Shown: positions 12,750 to 23,587 of the stretch, in pieces
Layout of the letters: every line of letters starts with the position of its first letter
Position numbering within the stretch: the first letter of the stretch is position 1
From: Eucommia ulmoides
Lineage: Eukaryota > Streptophyta > Magnoliopsida > Garryales > Eucommiaceae
Direction: 5' to 3'
Assembly: GCA_016647705.1 (NCBI GenBank)
Contig: CM028329.1
Location: 54,453,231-54,517,230, forward strand
DNA length: 64,000 nt
The notes under the pieces: model-generated
Told to the model about the DNA's origin: nothing
What the model saw: only the letters and a program-made list of their open reading frames with translations
Database searches by the model: none
Translations under genes and position numbers: made by a program

Positions 12750-12925
12750 AGTGTCACAAATGGAAGGGTTTACTTGATTCAATTTTTCTTTTTTATTCAT
12801 ATTGCCTTAAGTTGCAAAATACACCATTGTCAAATGTGTACTTATTCAGTGGAGATCAAGTATTGTGGCAGCAAGTGTTTCTTGGCAACAAGGTTCTTAT
12901 GGCAGGAAAGACAGTTGATGACAAG
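12750..12925 (+). other. Exon-like segment conserved between duplication arms
   Basis: About 100-170 bp here is well conserved with the reverse complement of about 48290-48480, while the flanks drift. The conserved part includes TATTCAGTGGAGAT and TTCTTGGCAA and reads open in two frames, but I recognise no protein in either. It could be a degenerate exon or a conserved transposon segment. Confidence 0.25.
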
Positions 12926-12989
12926 TTTTTCCAGAGGCAACGGTGTTCACGTGAAGTGTCTCGACGGTATTTTACAGCAACGACATCTA

Positions 12990-13322
12990 AATTATAAATA
13001 TTTACTTTACAACATTTTTTTTTGTATGCATATAACTAAATATTTGTTACCCAATTTTTATTCTTAATGCGAGTGTCAATATGTGATATAAAAGTTATTG
13101 TACTGTCGATAGATGATAAAAAAGTTATTGTATAGGTGTAATTACTTCAATATAGTTTAATTCATTATTGTACAGTAAATATTTGAAAACTCGGTTTAAA
13201 CATGTTGCAACATGGTTCAAGATATTGTTATACAACAAATATTAGTGACAAATGAGTTTTTGCCTAAATCAAAATGAATAATGGAGATTTTATAAAATTA
13301 ATATTGAACAATGGGTCAAAAT

Positions 13323-13354
<32 letters not shown>

Positions 13355-15420
13355 TACACATGTTAGGGGAGGGCGTTGAACTTTATACGTTTCACAAAAT
13401 AAATAAACTAGATATCAACAAGGCTAGAAGCCTTGGGGTAATAATAAAATTACTAATATTGCACTACTGTGGTGGAGAAATATTCAAAAAATTAAAAATA
13501 AAATCTACTAATACCTCAATTTTACCTCAACCATATTCATAGATCTCCCCCACCACAATCAAATACATCTTGCAGCCAACATGATATATGGTTTAGGGTG
13601 AGGGAGATCGAAGGGCTACAAAACATGCAATAGAGAGGCAAATTGAGATGAGAGGAGGTTTAGGGTTCTTGAGGTGCAAAGGTGCATGTGAGTGAGTGAG
13701 GGAGCGTGTGAGATATTATTTTACACTGATGACTTAAATCGTTCAAGTCAACATAACAAAAATATTAAAAGTACACGTAAGGAAAAAAAAATTATAGCGA
13801 ATAAAAGTATACTTAAAAAAAAAAAAAAAAATTAATTTCCGACCATTCTCTTATTTTAATTCCGTTGAGGAGGAGCGGATAGAGAGTAGTGATTGCCTGT
13901 GATCGGAGGTACCTATAAGATTGATCAATCTCGGCATCTAAGGGACTCTATCCAGTGAGAGTTTGCCACGTGTTCATGATTATTGTTTGCGCGTCCAAAA
14001 AAAGAAAAGAAAAAGAAAATCCTGGAATGTTACTTTTGCCGCTTATAATTTGTAATACAAATGCTAAAGGACTTATAATTTGCAATACAAGTTCTATTTT
14101 TATTTCAATTTTGTCCAATTATAAATCAATTTTTCATATTCTAAAATAGAAAAATTGTAGTGATATTTTATTATAACGAAATCTATATATGATGACGACG
14201 TGGACATGACATGGAGAAAATCTTTATTTTCCACTCTCCACTTTGCTTTCCGATTTTGCCTCCGCCTTAATCTCTGACCATTTCAACGCTCCAAAATCTT
14301 TTTTTTTTTTTTTTTTCAAATATCATTGCGTGGATTGTCTACGGAGATACAAAACACACAAACAAGACTAGTTTGAATAAAAAGATAAGGCATAGAACAT
14401 GTGGGGTGATTTAGATTCCATTTTTATCATTTTTAGAAAAAATTTCAAAAAAATTTAACCAAAAACTTTGGAGCTTAAAATTTTCGGTAGAATTAACGAA
14501 TAACTTTTTATTTTAGAGCTTGAGTGCAACAGATTTTTTTTTTTTTTTTAAATACAACACTTTTTGGTTGAATAAAATAGAATTAGAGGGTAATGAAATA
14601 AGAGAAGAAATATTGTATATTTAACAATGGAAAGAAATGTAATGAATTTAGCAATTGAATCACTATTCATTTCTCTTGTTCGATTGTTATTGAATACCGA
14701 AAAGAATGGAATATCTATCTTAAACTACAAGGGTAAAAGTAAAAATTCAATTTGGTCGACAGGATACCCCATTCGGTTGACCGATTAGATCAATACATGC
14801 AATTTAAAACCATTATTTTCAACGGTCGACTGATTTCTCAAGTTAGTCGACCGACTTGATTAGTTTTCAAAACTTTTTACTTTACTGCTTTAACCAGTTG
14901 AACGTTTAACTTGTTCGATCGACTGTTTGACCTCACTTTTAAATTAAAATTATAACAATAAAATAAATTAAAATTATAAAAAAAAAAAAAGTTTTCTTTA
15001 TAAAAAAACGATATTAAAAAAAAAAGAGTAAAATTTAAAAAAAAAAAAAAAAGGTTTTATTTTTATTAAAAATAAAAAAAATAATGATCAAATTTTAAGA
15101 GTATAAAGTGTCAAAAATCCTTTTCATTTCATGAAACCCACTTTGTGACTTTGGCCCCTCTCTCTCCTCTCTCTCTCTCTCTCTTCATAAAGATGACTGT
15201 CTTGACGTTTTGAAAGACGGGACTACTAGGTGAAACTTAAAATAAATAAATAAAGTAATCTAGGTTTTCACAACGTCGGGACCATTCAATTAAAATAATA
15301 ATAATAATAATAATAATCCCGGTGTTTGCAATACCGAAATATTCGTATTCCGTAAATAAGTTGAAAAATACGTGTTGTTAATATTTTTTTTTTTAAATTA
15401 TATTTATTGCGTAAAGAACT
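12990..15420. other. Sequence unique to the left arm, no gene seen
   Basis: This block has no partner in the right arm. It holds a run of 30 T (13324-13353), several A-runs, a weakly gene-like patch (13550-13730) and a cluster of GGTCGACC-like palindromes (14740-14930). A CT microsatellite lies at 15160-15184 and an ATA/AAT microsatellite at 15293-15318. No coding region is supported. Confidence 0.5.
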
Positions 15421-16455
15421 TGTCTTAAAATAAAATATTGAAGCATGATTTTCAACACTCCAAAATTATGGACGTCTCTGCATCACATCACTCTCACTTG
15501 GTTGCTCACCTACACATCAGATTTAGAAGGTCAAAAATGTCATTTTCTATCCATTCAAACATGATTTGAAGAACTCAATATTTATGTTAAAAATCACTAC
15601 ATTCTTTTACATTTAAAATTACATTGACTTTCATATAATATAGTAGTGTTGAATTTTTTTGGTAGTCAAAATTTATAATTTAAAGGAAAAAAAAAAAAAT
15701 ATAAACGAATTAGGACGAAAATCAATAAGAGGGCAGATACGTTATTTGCACATAACAATTTGGACCGATTACCAAAAAATATAAAAAAAAATAGACTACT
15801 GATTAGAATTGTTAAATCGTTAGAATAAATGCATATATCATGTTAGCTATATGCTATATAGCCTATATTATTTAATCAATTTAAGAGTGACATTTTTTTA
15901 TTTGTTGATTTTAATAAACTTTTCTTTCAATAAATAATTAAAATGCATTATCATAATCTTTTTAATTTTAATATATTTTTTTATTCAACTTTTAAATTTC
16001 TTGATTTGGTGGGGGTGGGCTGTATTCAGTGTAGCGCCGCCCCACCAAAAATTCAATTCGGGTCCCAAATACATAGTATTGGATGTGCCAGCTGGACTTA
16101 TGCAGCAAAATTCATAATTACTTTGAAAATTAATTCTCAGGGTAACAAACCACTATATCTAAAATTAATTCTCAGTTAAATATAGGGAAAATTACACTTT
16201 TGTTCCCCGAAGTATGGATATTTATTTAGACCTCAAGATTTGTTAAACTATACATTTGATCTGTAAAGTTTCACATTTATTTCAATCATACAAAATTTAA
16301 TATATTGTTAATGAATTTGGAAGAAAATAGATGGTAAGAAGCAAATGATTTCTCACTTATTTTATATGGATCAGGACCTTACCAAAGATTCCAAATCATC
16401 TCCGATTAATTTTCTAATGTATTCCAATATAAATATTTATATCGAGTATTTTAAA

Positions 16456-17419
16456 GGATAAATTGCCTTTTACTCTCTTCACTTTTATTAATTATCACTT
16501 TATCCATTCTACTTTGATAAGCTAACATCGTGTTAGAAAAAGTCGAAGATGGCTCAATTATCATTTTAATTGGAATAAAAAAGACAATACTAATCCCGGT
16601 ATAATTTTTTTTTTTTCCTTTTTTCCCCTCTTTATTCCCCCCTCTGATTTGCAACCTGATTTGGGTTGCGTATCCCCTTTTGACGCTGATTAATTTAACA
16701 AAGCAAAAGGTCTGCAACTATGGTGCTACTGTGTTGGTGCAGACGAATATCGACTATGACGACAATGAGGCTAAGGGGATGATAGAGACGACACTTTCCA
16801 TATGCTCTTTCTACAGGAAGATGATAAAGGATACCAGCGGTGAGGTTGAAGAGAGAGATCCAAATCGATAAAAACCCAAATCATTCACCCAAATCGCAAA
16901 CCCCAAAATAAATTGCAAATCCAAAATTGAATTGAAAGAACAATCAAAATCGCAAACCTAGAATAAAAAAAAATTGTGCTGGATAGGTGGCGGCAACAAT
17001 AGTTGTAGTGGGAGTGGATCGATAGCAAGCAAAGGAAACAATGACGGCAAGCACAAGAATGGCAACTACAGTAGTAGAGGTAGTAGGGTCATACTCTATT
17101 GGCACAACGGTATGGTTCTCTGTAATAAAAAATGAAGAAAAGCATAAGAATAAGAAGTGATGCAAGAGGAAAAGAAGAAAGAAAAGAAAAAAAAATTAAA
17201 TAAAAATTAAAAAGGGGTAATTTTGTCTAGTTGCAGAAAAAAATCGATGGAAAATTTGATTTCATACATTACTAAGAACATTCAGAGAAAGTTAATTTCT
17301 CACTTTAATGTAAGGAGAAGAGAGTAAAATATCATCTTCCTGTAGAAAGATGATATTTTAAAATGCATGGGATAAAATAATCATTAATAAAAGTAAAAGG
17401 GGGTAAAAGGCAATTTACC
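16456..17419. mobile_element. Mutator-like element, about 0.96 kb
   Basis: Terminal inverted repeats of about 60 bp begin GGATAAATTGCCTTTTAC at the left and, read in reverse, GGTAAATTGCCTTTTACC at the right. The flanks are 10-bp duplications GTATTTTAAA (16446-16455) and GTATTCTAAA (17420-17429), differing at one base, in the size range expected for Mutator-type insertions. No transposase is seen. A short open stretch (16690-16870) is conserved in the inverted copy at 33181-47314, which suggests that it is part of the element's core. Confidence 0.8.
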
Positions 17420-17639
17420 GTATTCTAAAACTTATGTAGAGAACTATTGAGAATTGTAAAGTTTTTTGGATGGCTCTAAAATATTTTAGAAACTTGTAAA
17501 AATCAAGAGTTTCCCTTCCCGTCTTATATGTATGTCTTGCCTTCTCCACTTTCAATGCATGATTTCTTTCCCCCATAGTCTCAATCAAGCCTATATGCTA
17601 TTTAGAGTTGATTAAGTAGTATTTTTTTTTTTTTATTCC

Positions 17640-18576
17640 TTTACCATCAAGAATAACCTTGTTGGTTATTATAATATGAAATAATTATGCATTTAAAGTG
17701 TCTATGTATTCTGTTTGCCGTGCAGATATAATTTTACAACTAGTACTATTATTATTTCTTAGGTTAAGGGTTTATTTATTTTTTCCTACATTATCTCTTT
17801 AGATTGAAATATGGATTAATGAATTGAATATACATTTTTATTTTATTTTCAAGAATTAATTTAATTTTTTCTTTTTTTGTCAAATTTATCAAAAAAAAAA
17901 AATTTAATTTTTTTTTTCTTTTTTTTTTTTTTTAATGTAAGTGATCTCTTAAATCCATCATTCCAAATTCACTCCATCTGGAGAATTTATTTTTCTCAGG
18001 AATCTTTTTCCTCTCTAAGTTATCTCACAATGAGTTTTGCCCCCCAATTTTTATCTCCCACAAAATGATATTTTCTCTAAAAGTTTCCTCTCCAAGTGAA
18101 GCAAAACTCTTATTAATTATTTTTATAATTTTCTTCTAATTATAAGGCACAATTTTTTGAGAAAAAAAAATATAAACCATATAATTTTTCCACAAGTAAA
18201 TGACCATTAAAATAAAAGATCAGAAATAAAATATATTATCCAGTAGAAAAATAAAAAGTAAAAAAACCGATCAACAATATCCACCAAAAATCCAATTAAT
18301 AAAAACTTTTGACATTTAAATTCTTGCAACAAATGGTTCATCCATGATAATTAGCTACAGTTTCGAGATGAAAGTTTTGAATGAAAGGTTTGGAAAGTAG
18401 AGGCGGCTTCCTATGCTCTTCCTTCCAACCAAGAGTAGACAACCTAGATGTAGGTAATAAATGGTCTAGACCTGCTAGTTCTAACTTGCTCTCTTAGAAC
18501 TTTCTCTTTCTTTTTTTTTTTTTCCTTTTTTTAAAATGAAAATGACTAGAAAAAAGTCAAAATATTAAAGGAAAAA
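17640..18576 (-). repeat. 3' flank of sugar-transporter copy A, duplicated at 60357 and 63740
   Basis: This stretch matches 60357-61103 nearly throughout, and its distal part matches 63740-64000. Landmarks are ATTATAATATGAAATAATTA, GTCTATGTATTCTGT and TCTCCAAGTGAAG. In both full copies it sits directly downstream (minus-strand sense) of a transporter last exon, so it moved with the gene during duplication. Confidence 0.8.
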
Positions 18577-19036
18577 CTACAAAACTTGACGGTATTTTAT
18601 GTCTCCTCCCTCAACATCAACTTTATCCGCATCGAAATAACTTTTCCAAAACCAATGCTTCTTCCATACCCTGTCTTCTATCTCGTCGATTGGAATACCC
18701 TTAGTCTCTGGCAGCAAAAACACAGCAAAAGTTCCCATGATCACGATCCAAGTAGAGAAGAAGAAGAAGGTGGCAGAGCGTATGGTACAAAGCATGCTAA
18801 GGAAAGCCTGGGCGATGATGAACGTAAAGATCATGTTCATGTTGAGGGTGATGAAGAACCCGACGGTACTCGTCTGGAGAGGGAAGATTTCGCTAGGGAT
18901 AAGCTAGTTGAGCAAGCCCCACGACCAAGCAAAACCGGCAACGAAGATGCAGATCATGACGAGGACGTCGTACGCATAAGGTTGGGGATTGACATTGCTA
19001 GATTTCAAGTGAACCGCCATAATTCCACTGGTAATT
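18577..19036 (-). pseudogene. Sugar transport protein (STP/hexose carrier) copy A, last exon
   Basis: The minus-strand translation is the C-terminal part of a plant monosaccharide/H+ symporter of the major facilitator superfamily. It contains FVAGFAWSWG, LIPSEIFPLQT, hydrophobic membrane helices, and the diagnostic FLLPETKGIPIDE followed by WKKHWFW and a hydrophilic tail ending KYRQVL. Such proteins would import hexoses at the plasma membrane. An in-frame TAG replaces the Trp expected before LIPSEIFP (near 18905), so the copy is broken. The exon lies downstream of the exon fragment at 19456-19759. The family assignment is firm; the exact orthologue is not. Confidence 0.9.
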
Positions 19037-19455
19037 AACTATTTAAACACACAAGAAAATAAATGTATTTCCTCATTTATTTTTCTAATAATTTGTAAAT
19101 ATTATTTAAATACTTTTGAAAAATATTACTAATTTATTGTTATTTCAAATTGAAAGTAATTATTTTTGTGAGAAATAATTTTTATAAGTTTAAAATTTTA
19201 CTTTCTTGATTAGATTCTTATGGCAAAAAGGTGTGGATTAAAATATTTTTGTTCAAAGAAAAAATATTGATTAGATTCTTATGAAAAAAAGGTGTGGATT
19301 AAAATATTTTTGTTCAAAGAAAAAATATGATATTTACTTTAAAAATCAGACCAATTTGGGGTATAATTGAAGGGAGAAAAATATGTTTTTATCTTAAAGT
19401 TTAATTTATTATTGTTTAAATGAGGTTGTAATAACCATAATTAAAAAAGCTCAAT

Positions 19456-19759
19456 TTAGGAGGCAAAAGAAAACATGGGCAACGAGCATTTTGGCAAGCG
19501 GCTTCAATAAGCAGAGTCTTCCTCCCCACTTAATCAATGAAAAATACGGCAACGAAAGTCGCCAGCAAGCGGCTTCAATAAGCAGAGTCTTCCTCCCCAC
19601 TTAATCAATGAAAAATAGGGCAACGAAAGTCGCCAACGTATTGACGGAACTGGTGACCACTGCCAACAAAAGTACGGCGTCGCTCTAGAGCCCCATCGTC
19701 TGAAAGAGCACCGGCGCATAGAACATGATCACGTTTATTCATGTGAATTGCTAGAAAAC
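19456..19759 (-). pseudogene. Sugar transport protein copy A, internal exon with 71-bp tandem duplication
   Basis: The minus-strand translation matches the [18 protein letters not shown] region and the helix and loop that follow, ending near VGRKTLLIEA. Four in-frame stops are visible: at the Gln after VF, at the Gly of FTGIN, before SDA, and at the Lys of DKVGR. A 71-bp segment is tandemly duplicated (19498-19568 and 19569-19639), which also shifts the frame. Exons encoding the N-terminal half are absent upstream, so this copy is only the 3' half of a gene. Confidence 0.9.
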
Positions 19760-19832
19760 CTACACAAATTAATGCACTTTAAATCCGTATACAATTAAAA
19801 AAAAAATTCAAATGTACTAATAGTGATTATAA

Positions 19833-19871
19833 CTTGATTACGTTTATTCCTGTGAACTGCTAGAAAATATG
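19833..19871 (-). pseudogene. Tiny second remnant of the same transporter exon start
   Basis: An ACGTTTATTC-TGTGAA-TGCTAGAAAA phrase, the start of the internal exon in minus sense, occurs a second time about 100 bp beyond the first (compare 19722-19759). It is closer to copy C (59195-59226) than to the adjacent copy A exon. This marks a chimeric junction between two transporter duplicates. Confidence 0.6.
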
Positions 19872-20360
19872 CACACAAATAATTTCACTTCAAATGTTTG
19901 ATGTAAACCCTATAGTCAATCTTGTAATATTACATTTAAAACTTGTATATGTAAAACAATCTCAAGTATGAATAAAATATATTCTTGATATTATTCTTAT
20001 AATTGTATCATTTTCATTGTAGACCTTAGATGTTGATTAGGATATCCGGTTATTTAATATGACCAAATAGGAAGAGACTAAAGACATTTGGTAACTCGAT
20101 ATTCTAACTTAGGCTACCTTGATCCGAGGTTCTTTCTTTGAGAGTGGTGAGTTCTAATCCATTAGTATGAGATACTAAAACAACTGCAATTGGACTTACT
20201 AAAAATAGTGACAGACCGAACGTGATCATTCTTGATATCCTATGTAGCAGTTTTGCTCAAGTCAAAATAGAATATATGAGGTGTGATTGTACTCTTGACA
20301 TTTGGACTTGAGGTACTATATATTACTTATATGAGTTCTTATATTTTGACAACACTAAGT
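19872..20360. repeat. Duplicated flank shared with 59227-59700
   Basis: About 480 bp matches 59227-59700 in the same orientation. Shared phrases include ATTCTTGATATTATTCTTAT, GAGAGTGGTGAGTT and ACCGAACGTGATCATTCTTG. In both places it lies next to the 5' edge of a minus-strand transporter exon remnant. It resembles old retrotransposon LTR sequence, but I could not find its ends. Confidence 0.75.
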
Positions 20361-20689
20361 TGTTGTAAAAATCAATTGCTGCCGCATTGTGAATTAAAAT
20401 ATTTTCATAAGATGAATTATTAATTTCTTGTCGCTGTCACATTATAAATTTACCCAATGTTATGGAATAAAAATTCGGTCAATCGGTTTTGGTATAAATT
20501 CTCCAATGAGAGAAATCGAGTGAGGGTCCTAAGAAACCGGGTTGTTACATTGTGGCTCATAATATTTAAAAATATAAATTTTTGGGTATTACAATACTCC
20601 TCACAAAAATTATAAAAAAAATTCTTCGATAAATGCCTCCTAATTTATTTTTATTTACGAATCATGCCATTGGAACTTCTGTGTAAATG

Positions 20690-21000
20690 TTCACTATTTC
20701 ATAATCATTATTAGTTCACCCAAATAATGATTTACACGTTTTGTGTTAATATTCACTTAAATTTTTAGAACAAAATTTTTAATTCACTCAATTTCTACTC
20801 AAACAATGATTTATACGTTATGTGTGAATATTTACTCAGTATTTCAAAAATAATTATTTTATTTCACTCAAATATTTTCACTCAAACAATGGTTCACACT
20901 TTTTGTGTGAATGTCCACTCGAATATTTCAAAACAATATTCTGGTTCACTCAAAAATCAATCGACAATAGTTCACTCGTTTTATGTGAATGTTTAATTAA
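20690..21000 (+). repeat. Four tandem diverged units, about 75-80 bp
   Basis: Units contain TTCACTCAAA..AATGATT(T)ACACGTTTTGTGTGAAT and are separated by AT-rich linkers, starting near 20690, 20790, 20880 and 20955. Each unit has a small GTGAATn-nATTCAC inverted core. No gene is present. Confidence 0.6.
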
Positions 21001-21002
21001 TA

Positions 21003-21420
21003 TTTGAGAAACGATCAAAACACATCGGTGAATAAACAAAAACTCTACAAAAATTAACAAAAAAAATTCACATAAACATTCAAACTACTATTTAAATAGT
21101 TATGAATGTTTATGGGAGAAAATATAAAATAAAATTAAAAAATTAAAACAAAAACGAAAAAAGGGTTGAATGTAAAATATAATGAAAATTAAAACTTCAA
21201 CCAAAAAAGGGAGAAAAATTAATTAATAACCCCCTTATCATTCCATTCGCGAAACATTCACATGAACATTCACGCAAAACGATCAAAACACATAAGTGAA
21301 TAAACAAAAACTCCACAAAAATCAACATAAAAAATTCACATGAACATTCATACTACTATTTGAATAGTTGTGAATGTTTAGGGGGAAAAATATAAAATAA
21401 AATTAAAAGCTTAAAACTAA
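21003..21420 (+). repeat. Direct duplication, about 275 bp apart
   Basis: A block of about 130 bp beginning AACGATCAAAACACAT at about 21009 recurs at about 21279. Both continue through GTGAATAAACAAAAACTC and TTCACATGAACATTCA-like sequence to a poly-A-rich stretch. It is related to the TTCAC/GTGAA repeats just upstream. Confidence 0.7.
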
Positions 21421-22108
21421 AAAAGAGGGAGGCAAATGTAAAATAAAATTAAAAAAAAAAAAAAAATTCAACCAAAAAAATGGAGAAAAATGTAATTAAT
21501 ACCCTTTTCCATTCTCATCCCTGTTTTCACCTTTGTTATCCAGTCCTTGTTAGAGGTGGTGGTCCAGGCTTTATTACCGTGGTTATGTACAAATGTGTGT
21601 GTTGATCCCAAGATTTTGATAGACAATTAAGTGGTGATGTTTTTAGTTGAAATAATGAGTTTATTAAGTGTTTCAGTTTAAAGAGGTCCAATCAAGATGA
21701 CATTATGAAGAAATTGTGAATGATGTAGAGACAGACATTAAAAGATTGACAATTCTAAAGAATTTAGGTGAAAACGACTCATATCTATTTTACTCTTAAT
21801 GTATCACGATTAGGATCACATACGACACAAAAATAATTTATATTTATGTGTGTTTATATTAGGGTCCTAAGTAAGTTCAATTAACAAAAATGATTTATAT
21901 TTATATGTCTTTATATTAGGGTCCTAAGCAAGTTCAATTATTTGCTCAAATTTGAAACTGAAGAAGAAAAATTGACCTAAGCAAGATTAGTATTTAAAAT
22001 TGATTAAAAATGTCAATTTAGTTAATCGAGAAAAAAAATCGGTTAAAGGGTAAAAAACGTCGAAGATTTAGAGTTCAAATAATTTGAGAAAAGTTTGTTT
22101 AACAGTGA

Positions 22109-22380
22109 TCGGTCAACCGACCATAAGGGATCGATCAATCGATAGGCATAGGCTAGAAAAAGGTGAAGTATTTGAATCGATCGGTCAACCGATGACTAAT
22201 AGTTAAACTCTCTGTATCGATTGGTCAACCTACCAAGGCTGAAAATTGACCTGAGAAGCATCCTAAATCGATCGGTCAACTAACCCATGGGGGACTAGTC
22301 AACCATGTCGTTTGAGATTGGTTTGGCTAGAAATCTAGATTCATCGGTCGACCGATGGGCAGAGGTCAGTCAACCGACTG
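22109..22380. promoter_or_regulatory. Cluster of GGTCAACCGA quasi-palindromes in U3
   Basis: At least six near-copies of GATCGGTCAACCGA and related forms occur in both orientations upstream of the TATA box. They recur at 26170-26420 in the 3' LTR. Position and spacing suggest binding sites or hairpin-forming elements in the LTR enhancer; that role is inferred. Confidence 0.5.
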
Positions 22381-22743
22381 GGCTATTTTAGATTTTGAGA
22401 ATTTTCAAGATTTGATCAAAACTAACCGTTAATTAGTCATTATTTGCTTACCTGATTGAGATATCTTAGGGATTTGGATATATTGAAGATATGTTACTTC
22501 TATTTGGATATCCCTATAGATATATTACATTAAATTAAAATGTTTCTTAATTTAGTTCATTTAATACTTTCAATCTTTACAATTTGAGAATGAGAAATAA
22601 TTTGTGGACTAAATTAAATATTTTAAAATCCATATTTAAGTCAAATGTACCATGAATGAAAGGTAATGATATATGGGGTCTATAGGTGCCTTTTAGAGGC
22701 TTATCATTTGAAAACTAGCCATTGAAGGGCTTGTTCTAATTCC

Positions 22744-22754
22744 TTATATATAGA
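22744..22754 (+). promoter_or_regulatory. TATA-like box of the 5' LTR
   Basis: CTTATATATAG lies at the same position in both LTRs (about 26784 in the 3' LTR) and is followed about 30-40 bases later by a likely transcription start. It is the expected retrotransposon promoter core, but no transcript evidence is available. Confidence 0.55.
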
Positions 22755-23519
22755 CCTACGAATTTTGAATATTTGTCATCCCAATCAATCAAGAACTAAG
22801 TGTTCCTCAACTTTTTAAGAGTTTTTATTCTGATAATATTTTGAGAGATCAATTGTGTGATAAGTTCTTGAGTTAAAGCGCTAATTGTGTTGACGTCACC
22901 GATTTGAGCTGTCTAGCGTTTCAATCTATAATCTTTCAGTGTTATCCTGATGAGATCATCCAAGTTATTAATCTTTATTGCATATTTATTTTTCTATATT
23001 TGCTTGGTATATTCTTAAAGTGTTTTTGGTAAGATTTAATTCTTAGCCTAAGGTATAAAAGAATTAGGTTTGATCCTTAGCTTGTGAAAGAATTAAGTTA
23101 GTCTTTAATCTGGTAAAAAGATGAGGTTCTTCATTAGTTTGGAAAAAAGATAATTGTAAAGGTTGATTCTAAGTCTGGTAAAAGAATCGGTGTAAGTGTT
23201 TGGTTTCTACTTGTTAAATAAATCTAGAGTTTAGTGAGTGTGAATCTCCGTGGGGTCCGGAGGACTAAATTAGCCAAAAGTAGCTTGGTGAATCAGGATA
23301 TATCCTTATGTGCTGCATTGATTTACATTATTTATATTTTTGTTATTTGGGTGTACACCTAGAATTAATAACACTTATCCGCTGTGTTATAAAGATAAAT
23401 AATTGATTTCAGATTAAATTAATTCTTTGGTTATTTAAGTGTTGAAAGATATAAAATTTGTTTAAATTTTTATAACTACCTAATTCACCCCCCCTTTGGT
23501 ACATCATTGTGCCAACAGT

Positions 23520-23532
23520 TAGCATTAGAGTT
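23520..23532 (+). other. Degenerate primer-binding site
   Basis: Two bases after the 5' LTR the sequence TAGCATTAGAGTT matches 9 of 13 positions of the usual plant initiator-Met tRNA binding sequence TGGTATCAGAGCT. The decay fits an old, inactive copy. Confidence 0.55.
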
Positions 23533-23587
23533 GGTTTTATCTCAATTAGGCTTAACATCCTAACTAAACCGGTTACGTGCACACACC

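Larger units (their letters stand above)
6480..17680 (+). repeat. Left arm of a large inverted duplication
   Basis: Blocks of this arm recur in reverse complement, in order, between 50154 and 32930. Examples are 6480-6920 with 50150-49730; 10231-10500 with 49740-49440; about 11640-12920 with 49450-48270; 15420-15940 with 48200-47880; 15943-16870 with 47960-46890; and 16880-17640 with 33720-32930. The arm carries a CACTA insertion (6921-10230) and about 2.5 kb (12990-15420) missing from the partner. The partner carries about 13 kb of nested retroelements missing here. The collinear inverted order argues for one old duplication, not many independent repeats. Confidence 0.8.
21600..23517 (+). 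repeat. 5' LTR of the Sirevirus-like element
   Basis: This 1918-bp LTR starts TGTTGATCCCAAG and ends GTGCCAACA. Its U3 part has a cluster of quasi-palindromes around TCGGTCAACCGA (22109-22380). A TATA-like promoter sits at about 22744-22754 (CTTATATATAG). It aligns with the 3' LTR except for two blocks absent here. Confidence 0.92.

Noticed and set aside
13321..13542. Open frame starting in the T-run
   Set aside because: The start lies in a 30-T homopolymer giving a poly-Phe peptide; no motif follows.
18586..19038. 150-codon plus-strand open frame
   Set aside because: It is the antisense shadow of the transporter last exon, which reads clearly on the minus strand.
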